From contig JAPLEH010000053.1 in the NCBI GenBank assembly GCA_026391455.1, forward strand, positions 1 to 64,000: DNA of 64,000 nucleotides, given 5' to 3'. Both the position numbers and the translations under genes were made by a program. The first letter of the stretch is position 1, and each line of letters opens with the position of its first letter. A model generated the notes under the pieces. It was not told the origin of the DNA. It saw only the letters and a program-made list of their open reading frames with translations, and did not search any database. This DNA comes from Bacteroidota bacterium (GTDB lineage: Bacteria > Bacteroidota > Bacteroidia > Chitinophagales > Chitinophagaceae). Shown here piece by piece: positions 43,693-53,260 of the stretch.

Positions 43693-45144
43693 TTATTGAC
43701 CCTGTGCAAGTGAATAGGCTTTTTTATCGCCCCACATGTTCAGCAATTCGAAGGAACATATTTTAAAATTGCCACTCATGCTCACGTAGAGGCCGATCAC
43801 ATCCTGCTGGTTGAGGGGTTCATCGCCAATACTTTCGAAGCGAACATTGTATTGGTTTACCAGGTTGGTATATACGGAGCCGGTTGGCCATACCTGTGTA
43901 CCGCGGTTGCTGATATTGATCAGGTTGAATTTTACTCCTGCATGCCTTTTGCATTTATCTGCAATAACTGTTGGCTGCTCATTACTTTCAATAAAAAGAT
44001 CCACCCCTACAATGGTTTCCTGCTCACTTTCGCGGGATACCATCATGGCATTTGCATCCAGCTTGAGCGGCGTAGGAGTGCCGGGCATATTGGGTATCAC
44101 TTCACGTCCGCCCACTTCAGGCGTTTTACCAAAATTACCAATGATGGCATCTGCAAATTCGGTCGTATTGACAGATGCTTTGGATTTGTCGCCAAAATCA
44201 CCGGTATGTATCCCTGTCTCCAGTGTGTATAAAAGTGCATTTTCAATGATAGCTGCATTTTCCATCAGGCCCACATGGCGAAGCATGGCCAGGCCGCTCA
44301 GCAGCAGCGCTGTGGGGTTAGCAATATTTTTCCCGGCTATATCGGGTGCCGTGCCATGCACCGCTTCAAAGATGGAAATATGGTCGCCAATATTGGCAGA
44401 GGGGGCAAAGCCCAATCCACCAACCAGACCGGCACAGAGATCCGATACAATATCACCCTGCAGGTTCGTAAGTACCAATACATCAAACGTATCAGGTCGG
44501 GTGACCAGTTTCATACACAGATCATCTACAATGATATCATCTGACTTCAGCTCGGGGTATTCTTTCGCCACTTCCTGGAAGCATTCGAGAAATAACCCAT
44601 CGGTGATCTTCATGATATTGGCCTTGTGTACACAGGTGATGCGGCGGGCCTTTTTCTGGCGGGCCATTTCAAACGCATACCGGATTACTTGCATACTTCC
44701 GGGACGGGTGATGAAACGGCGGCTCAGCGCCACATCATGGGTAAGCATATGCTCAATACCTCCGTAGGTGTCTTCAATATTTTCCCGTACTACAGTTATG
44801 TCGATAGGAATGCCGGCTTTGCTGAATACGGTATCCACCCCGTGCAGGGTTTTGAAATCCCGTTTATTGGCAAACGTGTTCCAGGTTTTGCGGGCTGTCA
44901 CATTAATGCTTTTTACCCCTTTCCCTTTTGGCGTTTCCATGGGGCCTTTGTACAAAAGGCCGAGCGCCTCAATGGTTTCTTTGGCCTGAGGGGTCATACC
45001 ATTGTTGAACCCCTTGTCAAATACCCATTTGCCCATATCTACCATTTCGTATTCGAGCGGTACTTTGTTGGCTTCAAAAATTCGGAGAACTGCGTCCATG
45101 ATCTCGGGACCTATTCCATCTCCTTTGGCTACAGCTATTTTCAT
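43693..45144 (-). CDS. icd: Isocitrate dehydrogenase, NADP-dependent type
   Basis: A 483-residue decarboxylating dehydrogenase of the TCA cycle, of the long form with a C-terminal extension (about 345-483) seen in Thermus and many Bacteroidota. Motifs: AVAKGDGIGPEIMDAVLRI at the start, TVVRENIEDTYGGIEH near 116, the catalytic region CVHKANIMKITDGLF near 166, DDLCMKLVTRPDTFDVLVLT less its end, NLQGDIVSDLCAGLVGGLG and IFEAVHGTAPDIAGKNIANP. Coenzyme choice cannot be fixed by eye. ATG 45144 precedes the conserved start; the frame upstream lacks family sequence. Confidence 0.92.
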   Translation of the reverse strand: MKIAVAKGDGIGPEIMDAVLRIFEANKVPLEYEMVDMGKWVFDKGFNNGMTPQAKETIEALGLLYKGPMETPKGKGVKSINVTARKTWNTFANKRDFKTLHGVDTVFSKAGIPIDITVVRENIEDTYGGIEHMLTHDVALSRRFITRPGSMQVIRYAFEMARQKKARRITCVHKANIMKITDGLFLECFQEVAKEYPELKSDDIIVDDLCMKLVTRPDTFDVLVLTNLQGDIVSDLCAGLVGGLGFAPSANIGDHISIFEAVHGTAPDIAGKNIANPTALLLSGLAMLRHVGLMENAAIIENALLYTLETGIHTGDFGDKSKASVNTTEFADAIIGNFGKTPEVGGREVIPNMPGTPTPLKLDANAMMVSRESEQETIVGVDLFIESNEQPTVIADKCKRHAGVKFNLINISNRGTQVWPTGSVYTNLVNQYNVRFESIGDEPLNQQDVIGLYVSMSGNFKICSFELLNMWGDKKAYSLAQGQ

Positions 45145-45364
45145 GTGTGTATATTTATTATAAACTATGCCACCTTCTATTGTGGCGCATTTCAAATGTT
45201 AGTGCAATGATATCCATCCTGTTGGGAGGCCAATTGCGAAAATATTTCAGATTTTTTATATATCAAAAAGTGATTAATCAGCCGCAAAATTAAGTACTGT
45301 GGCCTGATTTGGAAGTTAAATAAATGAAGACCCGGTATACGGCTATTTTGTTTATTTTTACTCT

Positions 45365-45751
45365 ATGACCAGTATGATCTCAGAAGGCATCCGGGTAAGT
45401 GTGGAAACATTTTATCAGGCCGATTACAGCAATCCGCTGCAGTCGGAATTTATGTTTGCTTACCGTATCACGCTGGAAAATCACAACGGGTTTCCGGTAA
45501 AACTCCACCGCCGCCACTGGCATATTTTTGACAGCAATGGCAGCTACCGTGAAGTGGAAGGTGAAGGGGTGGTAGGAGTTCAGCCCGTGATACAGACCGG
45601 GGAAAGCTATCAGTATGTGAGCGGCTGCAACCTGCGAACGGAGATGGGTAAAATGAAGGGTACATACCAGATGGAAAATATACACAGCAAAAAAATGTTT
45701 GACGTGAGTATCCCCTCTTTTGAAATGATCGTTCCTGCCAAGAATAATTAA
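45365..45751 (+). CDS. apaG: ApaG domain protein
   Basis: A 128-residue protein matching ApaG (DUF525), a fibronectin-III-like beta sandwich: VETFYQADYSNPLQSEFMFA near 13, YRITLENHNGFPVKLHRRHW near 33, VEGEGVVGVQPVIQTGESYQ near 61 and MENIHSKKMFDVSIPSF near 103. Linked by name to cobalt/magnesium resistance, but the biochemical role is not established. It is divergent from icd across 220 nt and convergent with the desaturase gene 13 nt away. Confidence 0.9.
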   Translation: MTSMISEGIRVSVETFYQADYSNPLQSEFMFAYRITLENHNGFPVKLHRRHWHIFDSNGSYREVEGEGVVGVQPVIQTGESYQYVSGCNLRTEMGKMKGTYQMENIHSKKMFDVSIPSFEMIVPAKNN

Positions 45752-45764
45752 TCCTGCATTCCTC

Positions 45765-46817
45765 CTATACGGGAATCCTTTTCGTCCTTTCTTTCATTAA
45801 TGCGATAGCCTCTTCCTGCGATTGAAACATGGTGCCATTGATATTCACAAGGTTGGCAGCCAGTTTATCATAGCGTTTGGTGAGCAGCCAGGTAAAAATA
45901 TGCAGGTAATGGATGCCATCGAATACAATGGCTTTATGACGTGCAAATTCATCTTTTCGCTTTAAAAATTCTGCGGGCATTTCCGTATAGTGCATTCCCG
46001 GGCGAAGGTGATGAATGATATGATATCCGTCGTTCCAGCAGGTTTTGTTGTACACGGTATTGATACAATTGATGGAACTGGTATAAAGGTTGCCGGGATC
46101 GCTGGCATCTACAAATGAATGTTGCGTCCAGTTGCCCAGCATCATGACCAGCCTCGCAAAAAGTAAGGGAATGATAAAGACCATGAGGGTGGCTTTCAGG
46201 TTTACAAAACACATGGCAATACAAAAAGCAATATAGATGTATTCGCCGGCGGTGAGTCGCTGGTACAGGTTTTTACGCTTGCGGGAAAACAGATACCGGA
46301 TCGTATTAATCACCCCTACAAATATGAACGTAAAAAAATAGGAGAGGAATCCCCGCAGGCTGTCGCGCTGGTAATGCATCGTGCTGCTGGTATCATCGGG
46401 CAGATTGTTTTCGATATGGTGCATGCCCATATGATGACAAAAATATCCTTCCGGGGCATGCCCGAAGAGCGGACATAATATCCAGGTGATATAGGTATGA
46501 AATGGCTTTTGCCAGGGGGCTTTAAACATTTTGCGGTGGCAAAGGCAATGAAACATCAATCCGAAGCGGCCTTTGAAATATAACTGCGACACATAAAAAT
46601 AGGGAACCACCGCCAGCCACCAGTACCAACCTTCCAGTAACGGCGTAAATAATATAATCGCCATGGGCAATACCGTGAGATGGATTTTAGTGAGCAGGTA
46701 GATAAAAGGTAAATCCCTTTTATCATTCATCATACGCAGCCAGAAACGATCGTATACGGTGAACTTTTCTTTCGGGATATAAACAGGGTCAGTAAGAGTG
46801 GTGGTGAGTTGCTTCAT
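45765..46817 (-). CDS. Membrane fatty acid desaturase-like protein
   Basis: A 350-residue membrane protein of the fatty-acid desaturase/hydroxylase superfamily. The di-iron histidine boxes are visible as HCLCHRKM near 95, HHMGMHHIEN near 135 and YHIIHHLRPGMH near 275, with four or more membrane helices around them (for example LTVLPMAIILFTPLLEGWYW near 46). Substrate may be a lipid acyl chain or a sterol/carotenoid; not decidable here. ATG 46817 is set by the family start; TACATTTA lies 8 nt upstream and resembles a promoter box. Confidence 0.85.
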   Translation of the reverse strand: MKQLTTTLTDPVYIPKEKFTVYDRFWLRMMNDKRDLPFIYLLTKIHLTVLPMAIILFTPLLEGWYWWLAVVPYFYVSQLYFKGRFGLMFHCLCHRKMFKAPWQKPFHTYITWILCPLFGHAPEGYFCHHMGMHHIENNLPDDTSSTMHYQRDSLRGFLSYFFTFIFVGVINTIRYLFSRKRKNLYQRLTAGEYIYIAFCIAMCFVNLKATLMVFIIPLLFARLVMMLGNWTQHSFVDASDPGNLYTSSINCINTVYNKTCWNDGYHIIHHLRPGMHYTEMPAEFLKRKDEFARHKAIVFDGIHYLHIFTWLLTKRYDKLAANLVNINGTMFQSQEEAIALMKERTKRIPV

Positions 46818-46969
46818 GATTCGGGTAAATGTAGTAAAATAATCCTTTACCGGGGCTGACTGTATCACTTTCTGAAGCAGGGAGGCCAGAATATTCCACA
46901 GGCCGCATGCAGTTGTACATGTTGCGGAGGAACTGGTTACTCACTGTAAGGTAATACCGATTCAGGGAA

Positions 46970-47986
46970 TCACTTAGGTTTGTATTTCGCTTCTTCGAGT
47001 ATCTTCCTCGCATTCGTTTTCATGATGTCTCCGGGAGTAAGGCTGCTGTTTTTCTCCGCATATTTCTTCACGATCTGCCAGCCGATCCACTGACCGATAT
47101 TGCCTGGTGAGTCTTCCTGTGATAACCCCTGTGTGAAAGGCCCTTCGCCTATATATTGTTGAATGGTAGAAGGTACAAGTGATTGCAGGTCTTCATTTTT
47201 TACAATATGACTCCAGATATTTCCTTCAAATTCTTTGCACCAGTCGAGCTGATGCTGTGTGTACCCCGTTTTTACAGAATCAGGAGCAAATGGCATAAAC
47301 TTGTCGAGCAGGTACCATTGTTTTCCTTTTTCCACCATTTGTTCAATGAGGGGTTTTCCGCTGTAGTTATTCGGGAAAATATCTTCCACCACGGCTTTCA
47401 TGCAGTTGGCCGTTATATATCCCGGTGCGAAGCGGCGGGATATATACAAGGGAAAAAGCTCCTGGCCCTGTGCTGACTGATACACCGAAAAATTGCTGCC
47501 GGCAAATTGCTGTAAGCCGATTGCCAGACCGGTACGGGTGAGCGCCACCCCGGGTGCATCGAAGGGGCCTACATATACATACGCTTTGCCGGGAATGTAT
47601 TTGGGGAAATAATATTTTACATATTGAAAGGCATGTTCCAGGTCGGATTTCAGCCAATCCGGTTTTTTATACACTTCCTGCAGGGAATCATAAATGGAGC
47701 GATACCCTTTGAGGAATTCATGCGTTACATACAGGGTTCGGCGGCTGGTATCCGATCCATCCACCCCCAATATCTGCTGCATAAAGTCGGTATAGAAATC
47801 GGGGTATTGCTGCCGGAGCATTTTCAAGCCGGCCGGAATATCAGTGGAGTCCATATTGAAAAATGCACGATCGAAACGGACCACCGGTATATCTACTTTA
47901 ATATCCGATACGTCGGGGCCTTTCTTTTTATTGTTGCATGCCACGATGCCGGCTATCAGCACCAATAGGAGGAGGAGTTTTTTCAT
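46970..47986 (-). CDS. gldB: GldB-like gliding motility lipoprotein
   Basis: A 338-residue lipoprotein with lipobox IVAC (Cys17). The body shows GldB features: VDIPVVRFDRAFFNMDSTDI near 32, YPDFYTDFMQQILGVD near 62, and the metal-peptidase-like DUF2268 region PGVALTRTGLAIGLQQFAGS less two residues near 150. GldB is required for gliding in Flavobacterium. The usual partner gldC is not next to it. It is divergent from nadE across 86 nt. Confidence 0.85.
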   Translation of the reverse strand: MKKLLLLLVLIAGIVACNNKKKGPDVSDIKVDIPVVRFDRAFFNMDSTDIPAGLKMLRQQYPDFYTDFMQQILGVDGSDTSRRTLYVTHEFLKGYRSIYDSLQEVYKKPDWLKSDLEHAFQYVKYYFPKYIPGKAYVYVGPFDAPGVALTRTGLAIGLQQFAGSNFSVYQSAQGQELFPLYISRRFAPGYITANCMKAVVEDIFPNNYSGKPLIEQMVEKGKQWYLLDKFMPFAPDSVKTGYTQHQLDWCKEFEGNIWSHIVKNEDLQSLVPSTIQQYIGEGPFTQGLSQEDSPGNIGQWIGWQIVKKYAEKNSSLTPGDIMKTNARKILEEAKYKPK

Positions 47987-48060
47987 TGTAAATGGAAAAC
48001 GAAATATTGCTGTTAATGTTGTGAGGGGCTGCACCCTTCAAAGGTCGGACTAAATTACTG

Positions 48061-48068
48061 TAAATTTG
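48061..48068 (+). promoter_or_regulatory. -7 promoter box TAAATTTG (nadE)
   Basis: A perfect TAnnTTTG box ending 4 nt before the nadE ATG at 48073, predicting a leaderless transcript. Confidence 0.65.
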
Positions 48069-48072
48069 CTGC

Positions 48073-49755
48073 ATGAAGATCGCTATCATACAACAGAATT
48101 ACCACATCGGAAATTTTGACGATAATACAAAAAAGATCATTCAGGGCATTGAATGGGCCAAGGCCCGTGGTGCAGACCTGGCGTTGTTCTCTGAACTCTG
48201 CGTTTGCGGCTATCCCCCCCGTGATTTTCTCGAGTTCGATGATTTTATCAATAAGTCTTATCAGGCTATTGATACCATCAGGCAGTATGCAGATACGATC
48301 GCTGTATTGGTGGGAGCCCCTGACCGCAACCCGGTAAGAGAGGGAAAGGATCTTTTCAATGCTGCCTTTTTCCTCTATGAAAAAGAAGTAAAGGCGGTGG
48401 TACATAAAACCTGTTTGCCCAATTATGATGTGTTTGATGAATACCGCTATTTTGAACCGGCCTATCACTGGAATGTAATACCCTTCAAAGGGAAAAAACT
48501 GGCCGTTACGATATGTGAAGATATCTGGAACCTTGGCGATAATCCATTGTACCGGAACTGCCCGATGGACGAACTGATGAAGCAGCAGCCTGACATCATG
48601 CTCAATCTTTCCGCTTCGCCATTTGATTATACCCATGTGGAAGACCGCAAAGCCATTGTAAAACGAAATACGGCCAAATACCAGCTGCCCATGTTGTATT
48701 GCAATGGTGTGGGCAGTCAGACAGAGATCGTTTTTGACGGAGCTTCCATTGTGTTTGACAAACATGCCAACATGGTGTACCAGTTGCCCTTGTTTGAAGA
48801 GGCCATGGAAATCTTTGAATGGAAAGAAGACGGCACATTTGTACAGCCGGTGATAAAAAGGGCGGATGAACTTCCCAACGAAGAGTTTAATCCGCCGGAT
48901 CTTGACCCCTCTCTTTGCACAGCGGAAATATACAATGCCATTGTGATGGCCATTCGTGATTATTTCAGGAAAATGGGTTTCACCAGGGCTATCCTCGGCA
49001 GCAGTGGTGGCATTGACAGTGCCGTTACACTGGCCCTGGCCTGCGACGCATTGGGTCGTAAGAATGTACGAGCCATCCTGATGCCCTCTCCGTATTCAAC
49101 CGGACATTCGGTATCCGATGCGGAAGAACTGAGTAAGAACCTGGACAATCCTTATGATATCGTTCCCATCCGGAATATCTATGAAAGTTTCTTAGCAGAG
49201 TTAAAGCCCATTTTCAATGACCTGCCATTCAGCCTGGCGGAAGAGAATATACAGGCCCGCACACGCGGTAATCTCCTGATGGCTATTGCCAATAAATTCG
49301 GGTATATACTCCTCAATACTTCCAATAAAAGTGAACTGGCAACAGGCTATGGCACCTTGTATGGTGATATGGCCGGTGGGCTGGGTGTATTGGGCGATTG
49401 TTATAAACTGCAGGTATATGCACTGGCCCGCTATATCAATCGCGAAAAGGAGATCATACCCCAGCATATTCTGGTCAAACCTCCTTCCGCAGAATTACGC
49501 CCCGGACAAAAGGATTCTGATTCATTGCCGGACTATGCCATTCTCGATAAACTCTTATACCAGTATATTGAACGCAGGCAGGGACCCAATGAGATAAAGG
49601 CCATGGGCTTTGACCCGGCATTGGTGGACCGTGTACTCAAACTGGTGAATACAAATGAATACAAACGCAACCAGTTTTGCCCGATCATCCGCATTTCACC
49701 CAAAGCATTCGGAGTGGGAAGAAGGGTGCCGATCGTGGGAAAATACCTGGGCTGA
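48073..49755 (+). CDS. nadE: NAD+ synthetase, glutamine-dependent
   Basis: A 560-residue two-domain enzyme for the last step of NAD synthesis. The N-terminal nitrilase-type glutaminase (1-270) has its Glu-Lys-Cys triad in FSELCVCGYPPRDFLEF, HKTCLPNYDVFDEYRYF and TICEDIWNL. The C-terminal synthetase has the ATP pyrophosphatase loop LGSSGGIDSAVTLALA near 313, NTSNKSELATGYGTLYGDMA near 415 and PPSAELRPGQKDSDSLP near 475. The ammonia released in the first domain is used in the second. Start and length are normal; the ATG directly follows a promoter box. Confidence 0.96.
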   Translation: MKIAIIQQNYHIGNFDDNTKKIIQGIEWAKARGADLALFSELCVCGYPPRDFLEFDDFINKSYQAIDTIRQYADTIAVLVGAPDRNPVREGKDLFNAAFFLYEKEVKAVVHKTCLPNYDVFDEYRYFEPAYHWNVIPFKGKKLAVTICEDIWNLGDNPLYRNCPMDELMKQQPDIMLNLSASPFDYTHVEDRKAIVKRNTAKYQLPMLYCNGVGSQTEIVFDGASIVFDKHANMVYQLPLFEEAMEIFEWKEDGTFVQPVIKRADELPNEEFNPPDLDPSLCTAEIYNAIVMAIRDYFRKMGFTRAILGSSGGIDSAVTLALACDALGRKNVRAILMPSPYSTGHSVSDAEELSKNLDNPYDIVPIRNIYESFLAELKPIFNDLPFSLAEENIQARTRGNLLMAIANKFGYILLNTSNKSELATGYGTLYGDMAGGLGVLGDCYKLQVYALARYINREKEIIPQHILVKPPSAELRPGQKDSDSLPDYAILDKLLYQYIERRQGPNEIKAMGFDPALVDRVLKLVNTNEYKRNQFCPIIRISPKAFGVGRRVPIVGKYLG

Positions 49756-49777
49756 TCAATAGATTCAATAAAAAAAA

Positions 49778-49801
49778 GCATCTGATAGAGATGCTTTTTT
49801 T
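49778..49801. terminator. Bidirectional terminator between nadE and lipoprotein gene
   Basis: Stem GCATCT (49778-49783)/AGATGC (49789-49794), flanked by a run of A before and of T after, so it serves nadE on the plus strand and the convergent gene on the minus strand. Confidence 0.85.
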
Positions 49802-49822
49802 ATTTAACTATATGAGGTTTGT

Positions 49823-50278
49823 TTAATGTACAAACGTAAAGATCGCAGTCTGCGGAGTGCCGCTCACGATCACCTGTTGCGAGATCACCAGTTGTGATTC
49901 ATTCAGCGTAACGATAGTGGATGTATTGCTGCCTCCGGTAAATAAAGTGGCAGAGATAAACAACTGCGTTTCATTGCTGGCAAAATTCCAGGTAAAGTTC
50001 TGGGTTTGCGGATCACCGGCATTGCATTTAGTGGCACCTTCATCGAGTGTGCCGGTACCGGCAGCAGCAAAAGTGACCACATTATCTTTCTGACATACCT
50101 GGAAAAACGCGGATACATCGGTGCCGCCAACGGAGGCGGAACTGAAGCGCCATGAACCAGTTGTGATCAGTTCTGTTTTTGTTTTTGCTGGTGCGGGATC
50201 AGGGTCGTCTTTACCGCAAGAGATAATTAAGAGGGTACAAACAGCCATTATGGGTAAAAAAGAGAAGCGTTTTCGCAT
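49823..50278 (-). CDS. Lipocalin-like lipoprotein
   Basis: A 151-residue lipoprotein: MRKRFSFLPIMAVCTLLIIS then Cys21. After a Pro/Asp-rich linker (DDPDPAPAKTKTE) comes a small beta domain starting with TGSWRFSSASVGGTDVS, similar to the lipocalin-like domains of Bacteroidota that start with a GxW motif, and ending FTFVH. Ligand unknown. ATG 50278 fits the signal peptide. Confidence 0.7.
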   Translation of the reverse strand: MRKRFSFLPIMAVCTLLIISCGKDDPDPAPAKTKTELITTGSWRFSSASVGGTDVSAFFQVCQKDNVVTFAAAGTGTLDEGATKCNAGDPQTQNFTWNFASNETQLFISATLFTGGSNTSTIVTLNESQLVISQQVIVSGTPQTAIFTFVH

Positions 50279-50429
50279 ATTTATTGGTTTTTTACTAAGA
50301 TAGATTTTCTTTCCGGTAAATAAAACGGAAAATAACGCCAAAAAGTATAGTATTTTCTTACCGTTCATAATAACGGCAAATTATTTGCATACAGCAAGTT
50401 CGTATTTTGTGAACTATTAAAACCATCTC

Positions 50430-51428
50430 ATGTTAAAGACCGCAGAGGATATCCGCCAATTAAATGAAAAGATCAGCCATGCCGGCCAGTTCACCGATAA
50501 ATTAAGAGAAGAGATCGGCCATGTTATCGTGGGACAATCCCACATGCTCGACAGGCTCATTATCGGATTGCTCAGTAACGGGCATGTGCTGCTGGAAGGA
50601 GTGCCGGGTTTGGCCAAAACCCTTACGATTAAATCGCTCGCCCAGGCCATTCATGCGCATTTCAGCCGTATACAGTTTACCCCCGACTTGTTGCCCGCAG
50701 ACGTGATCGGTACGATGATCTATAATCAGCAGCGCAATGAATTCGTGGTGCGCAAGGGTCCCATATTTGCAAATTTTATCCTGGCAGATGAGATCAACCG
50801 TGCCCCGGCCAAAGTACAGAGTGCCTTACTCGAAGCCATGCAGGAAAGACAGGTTACGATCGGCGACAGCACATATAAACTTGAAGAACCTTTTCTGGTA
50901 CTGGCCACACAAAATCCGCTGGAGCAGGAGGGCACGTATCCGCTGCCCGAAGCACAGGTGGATCGTTTTATCATGAAAGTGATCGTGGATTATCCCAAAA
51001 TGGTGGAAGAGCAGATCATATTGCGCAGAAGTATTGCCGGTGAATTTCCGGCCATCCGGCAGGTGGTTTCCGTACAGGAAGTGGTAAATGCCAAAAACCT
51101 GACGAAGCAGATCTATATGGATGAAAAAATTGAACAGTATATACTGGATATTGTTTTTGCCACCCGCAATCCGGCAGCCTATAAACTGGAGAAACTGAAA
51201 CCCTTGATCAGTTATGGGGCATCTCCGAGGGGCAGCATCAATCTGGGATTGGCCGCCAAAGCACAGGCTTTTTTAAACAAACGCGGTTTTGTGATACCGG
51301 AAGATGTGCGAAGCATTTGCCAGGATGTATTGCGGCATCGTATTGGTCTTACCTATGAAGCAGAGGCGGAAAATGTAAAAGTGGAAGATGTGATCGAAGA
51401 TGTATTGCGGCAAATCAATGTACCCTGA
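50430..51428 (+). CDS. MoxR-family AAA+ ATPase
   Basis: A 332-residue MoxR ATPase. Walker A reads GVPGLAKTL near residue 57, Walker B FILADEINRAPAK near 117, with sensor 1 LATQNPLEQEGTYPLPEAQV near 155 and the arginine finger region DRFIMKV. It is probably a chaperone acting with the von Willebrand factor A protein encoded at the end of this operon. It is the first gene of the run MoxR, DUF58, BatD-like, BatA. Confidence 0.94.
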   Translation: MLKTAEDIRQLNEKISHAGQFTDKLREEIGHVIVGQSHMLDRLIIGLLSNGHVLLEGVPGLAKTLTIKSLAQAIHAHFSRIQFTPDLLPADVIGTMIYNQQRNEFVVRKGPIFANFILADEINRAPAKVQSALLEAMQERQVTIGDSTYKLEEPFLVLATQNPLEQEGTYPLPEAQVDRFIMKVIVDYPKMVEEQIILRRSIAGEFPAIRQVVSVQEVVNAKNLTKQIYMDEKIEQYILDIVFATRNPAAYKLEKLKPLISYGASPRGSINLGLAAKAQAFLNKRGFVIPEDVRSICQDVLRHRIGLTYEAEAENVKVEDVIEDVLRQINVP

Positions 51429-51473
51429 CAAAAACGCTATTAATAAATCATCATTAACGAGGCTGCAATATTC

Positions 51474-52346
51474 ATGCTTACCACCACCGAAATACTGAAA
51501 AAAGTTCGAGAGCTGGAAATCAAAAGCAAGAAGCTCACCAGTGACCTGTTCACCGGTGAATACCATAGTGCTTTTAAAGGGAAGGGCATGTCGTTTAAAG
51601 AAGTGCGGGAGTATGCAGCAGGCGATGATATTCGTTTTATTGACTGGAATGTATCGGCCAGGTTTGGTCACCCTTTCAGCAAACTCTTTGAAGAGGAGCG
51701 TGAGCTCACCGTGATGTTGCTGGTGGATATCAGCAACAGTTCCTTGTTTGGCACGACCATCGCCCGGAAAAGGGATATCATAACAGAGATCGCTGCAGTG
51801 CTCAGTTTCTCTGCCGTAAACAATGCCGATAAAGTTGGTGTGATCTTTTACAGTGATATCATTGAAGCCTATATTCCTCCTAAGAAAGGAAGGCAGCATG
51901 CGTTGTATATCGTACGCGAATTGTTGAGCAAAGAGCCAAAGGGTAAAGGAACGGCTTTGTCGCAGGCATTGCGGTATTTTAATAATGTGACCCGGCAGAA
52001 AAGCATTGCCTTTATTCTGAGTGATTTTATTGATGCCAATTATGAGGATTCGTTGCGGGTGGCCGGAAAGAAACATGATGTGACCGGCATCCGCATTTAT
52101 GATAGTATGGATAAGAGTCTTCCTGATGCCGGTATGCTGCAGGTAAAGGATTCTGAGTCAGGTGCCACCAAATGGGTGGACAGCAGCAATTCGTTTGTGC
52201 GGTATAGTTATGAACAGGAATTTTTCCGCGTTACAGAATACGGGGTACAAACATTTAAAAAAGCAGGATGTGACCTGCTGCATATAATGACGGGCGAAGA
52301 TTATGTAAAAGTATTGCAGCGCTTCTTTCTCAGCAGAAACAGGTAA
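51474..52346 (+). CDS. DUF58 family protein
   Basis: A 290-residue cytoplasmic protein of the DUF58 family with a vWA-like fold: GEYHSAFKGKGMSFKEVREY near 29, the DUF58 core GDDIRFIDWNVSARFGHPFS near 52 (less one end), and a MIDAS-like site LLVDISNSSLFGT near 82. Role unknown but always linked to MoxR genes. It begins 45 nt after moxR and ends 4 nt before the next gene. Confidence 0.92.
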   Translation: MLTTTEILKKVRELEIKSKKLTSDLFTGEYHSAFKGKGMSFKEVREYAAGDDIRFIDWNVSARFGHPFSKLFEEERELTVMLLVDISNSSLFGTTIARKRDIITEIAAVLSFSAVNNADKVGVIFYSDIIEAYIPPKKGRQHALYIVRELLSKEPKGKGTALSQALRYFNNVTRQKSIAFILSDFIDANYEDSLRVAGKKHDVTGIRIYDSMDKSLPDAGMLQVKDSESGATKWVDSSNSFVRYSYEQEFFRVTEYGVQTFKKAGCDLLHIMTGEDYVKVLQRFFLSRNR

Positions 52347-52350
52347 TGGA

Positions 52351-53256
52351 ATGAAAATCAGGATCGGAATATTTCTTCTTGGATGTTTGTTTGCCACCAC
52401 TTTGCTGCAGGGGCAGGCGAAGACGGGTATTCAGGTTACTGCTGATAAAAATAAGATACTGATCGGTGAACAGTTGCAGCTCAGAATTGAACTACGCAAT
52501 AACGCCGTATCGCAGGAAACGCTGCCGGTGCTTGATTCCATACCACATTTTGAAATAGTGGGGAAGCCGGTCATTGACACACAAGATGGCAAGCCGGTGA
52601 GGGTGGTATATACGCTTACCAGTTTTGATTCCGGACATTGGGTAATACCATCTTTTTCATTAGCCGAAGGAATGCAAACGGATACGATTCCGGTGGATGT
52701 GGTTTTTTCTGATTTTGATCCCAAACAACCTTATCACGATATTACCGATGTGGCGGACGTACCTGTAACGAAAAAGAAAACGGCCTGGTGGATGCTGGCT
52801 GCCGCTACGTTGCTTGTCTTGCTCCTGTTTTATTTCCTGTTCCGGAAAAAACAGAAACCCGTTCAGGCTCCAGTACTACCTGCAAGGCCGGAAGATATAT
52901 TTGGCGATGCAATGAAACAACTGGATCAGCTCGATGGCAGTACATTATTGCCCAAGGCTTATTATTCGGAGCTCACGGATATATTTCGTTTATACATTTT
53001 CCGGAGAAAAGGGATACTATCCCTTCAAAAAACAACGGATGATCTGGTAGTTCAGTTGCGGTCGCTCGGTATGGAAAAAGATGCATTTGATACCTTATCG
53101 CAGGCGCTGCGGATGAGTGATTATGTAAAGTTTGCAAAGTACATACCTGAGACAGCCGATCAGGTGAAAAGCCTTACTGATATCAGACAGGCCCTGATCC
53201 ATATTGAACAAACCGAACGCAACAAGAACGGGCAAACGAATTCTAAACAAGCATAA
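52351..53256 (+). CDS. BatD-like membrane protein, short
   Basis: A 301-residue protein with a signal peptide (cut near LLQGQ, residue 22), an N-terminal immunoglobulin-like extracytoplasmic domain (GIQVTADKNKILIGEQLQLR), one membrane helix (about 150-168, WWMLAAATLLVLLLFYFLF) and a cytoplasmic helical domain (YYSELTDIFRLYIFRRKGIL). This matches the short BatD/DUF4381-like proteins found between DUF58 and BatA genes in Bacteroidota, about half the size of full BatD. Its stop is 4 nt before the BatA start. Confidence 0.7.
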   Translation: MKIRIGIFLLGCLFATTLLQGQAKTGIQVTADKNKILIGEQLQLRIELRNNAVSQETLPVLDSIPHFEIVGKPVIDTQDGKPVRVVYTLTSFDSGHWVIPSFSLAEGMQTDTIPVDVVFSDFDPKQPYHDITDVADVPVTKKKTAWWMLAAATLLVLLLFYFLFRKKQKPVQAPVLPARPEDIFGDAMKQLDQLDGSTLLPKAYYSELTDIFRLYIFRRKGILSLQKTTDDLVVQLRSLGMEKDAFDTLSQALRMSDYVKFAKYIPETADQVKSLTDIRQALIHIEQTERNKNGQTNSKQA

Positions 53257-53260
53257 ACAG

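Noticed and set aside
43811-44767. 318-codon open frame on the plus strand
   Set aside because: It lies antisense inside icd and its translation has no family features; icd on the minus strand is fully conserved.
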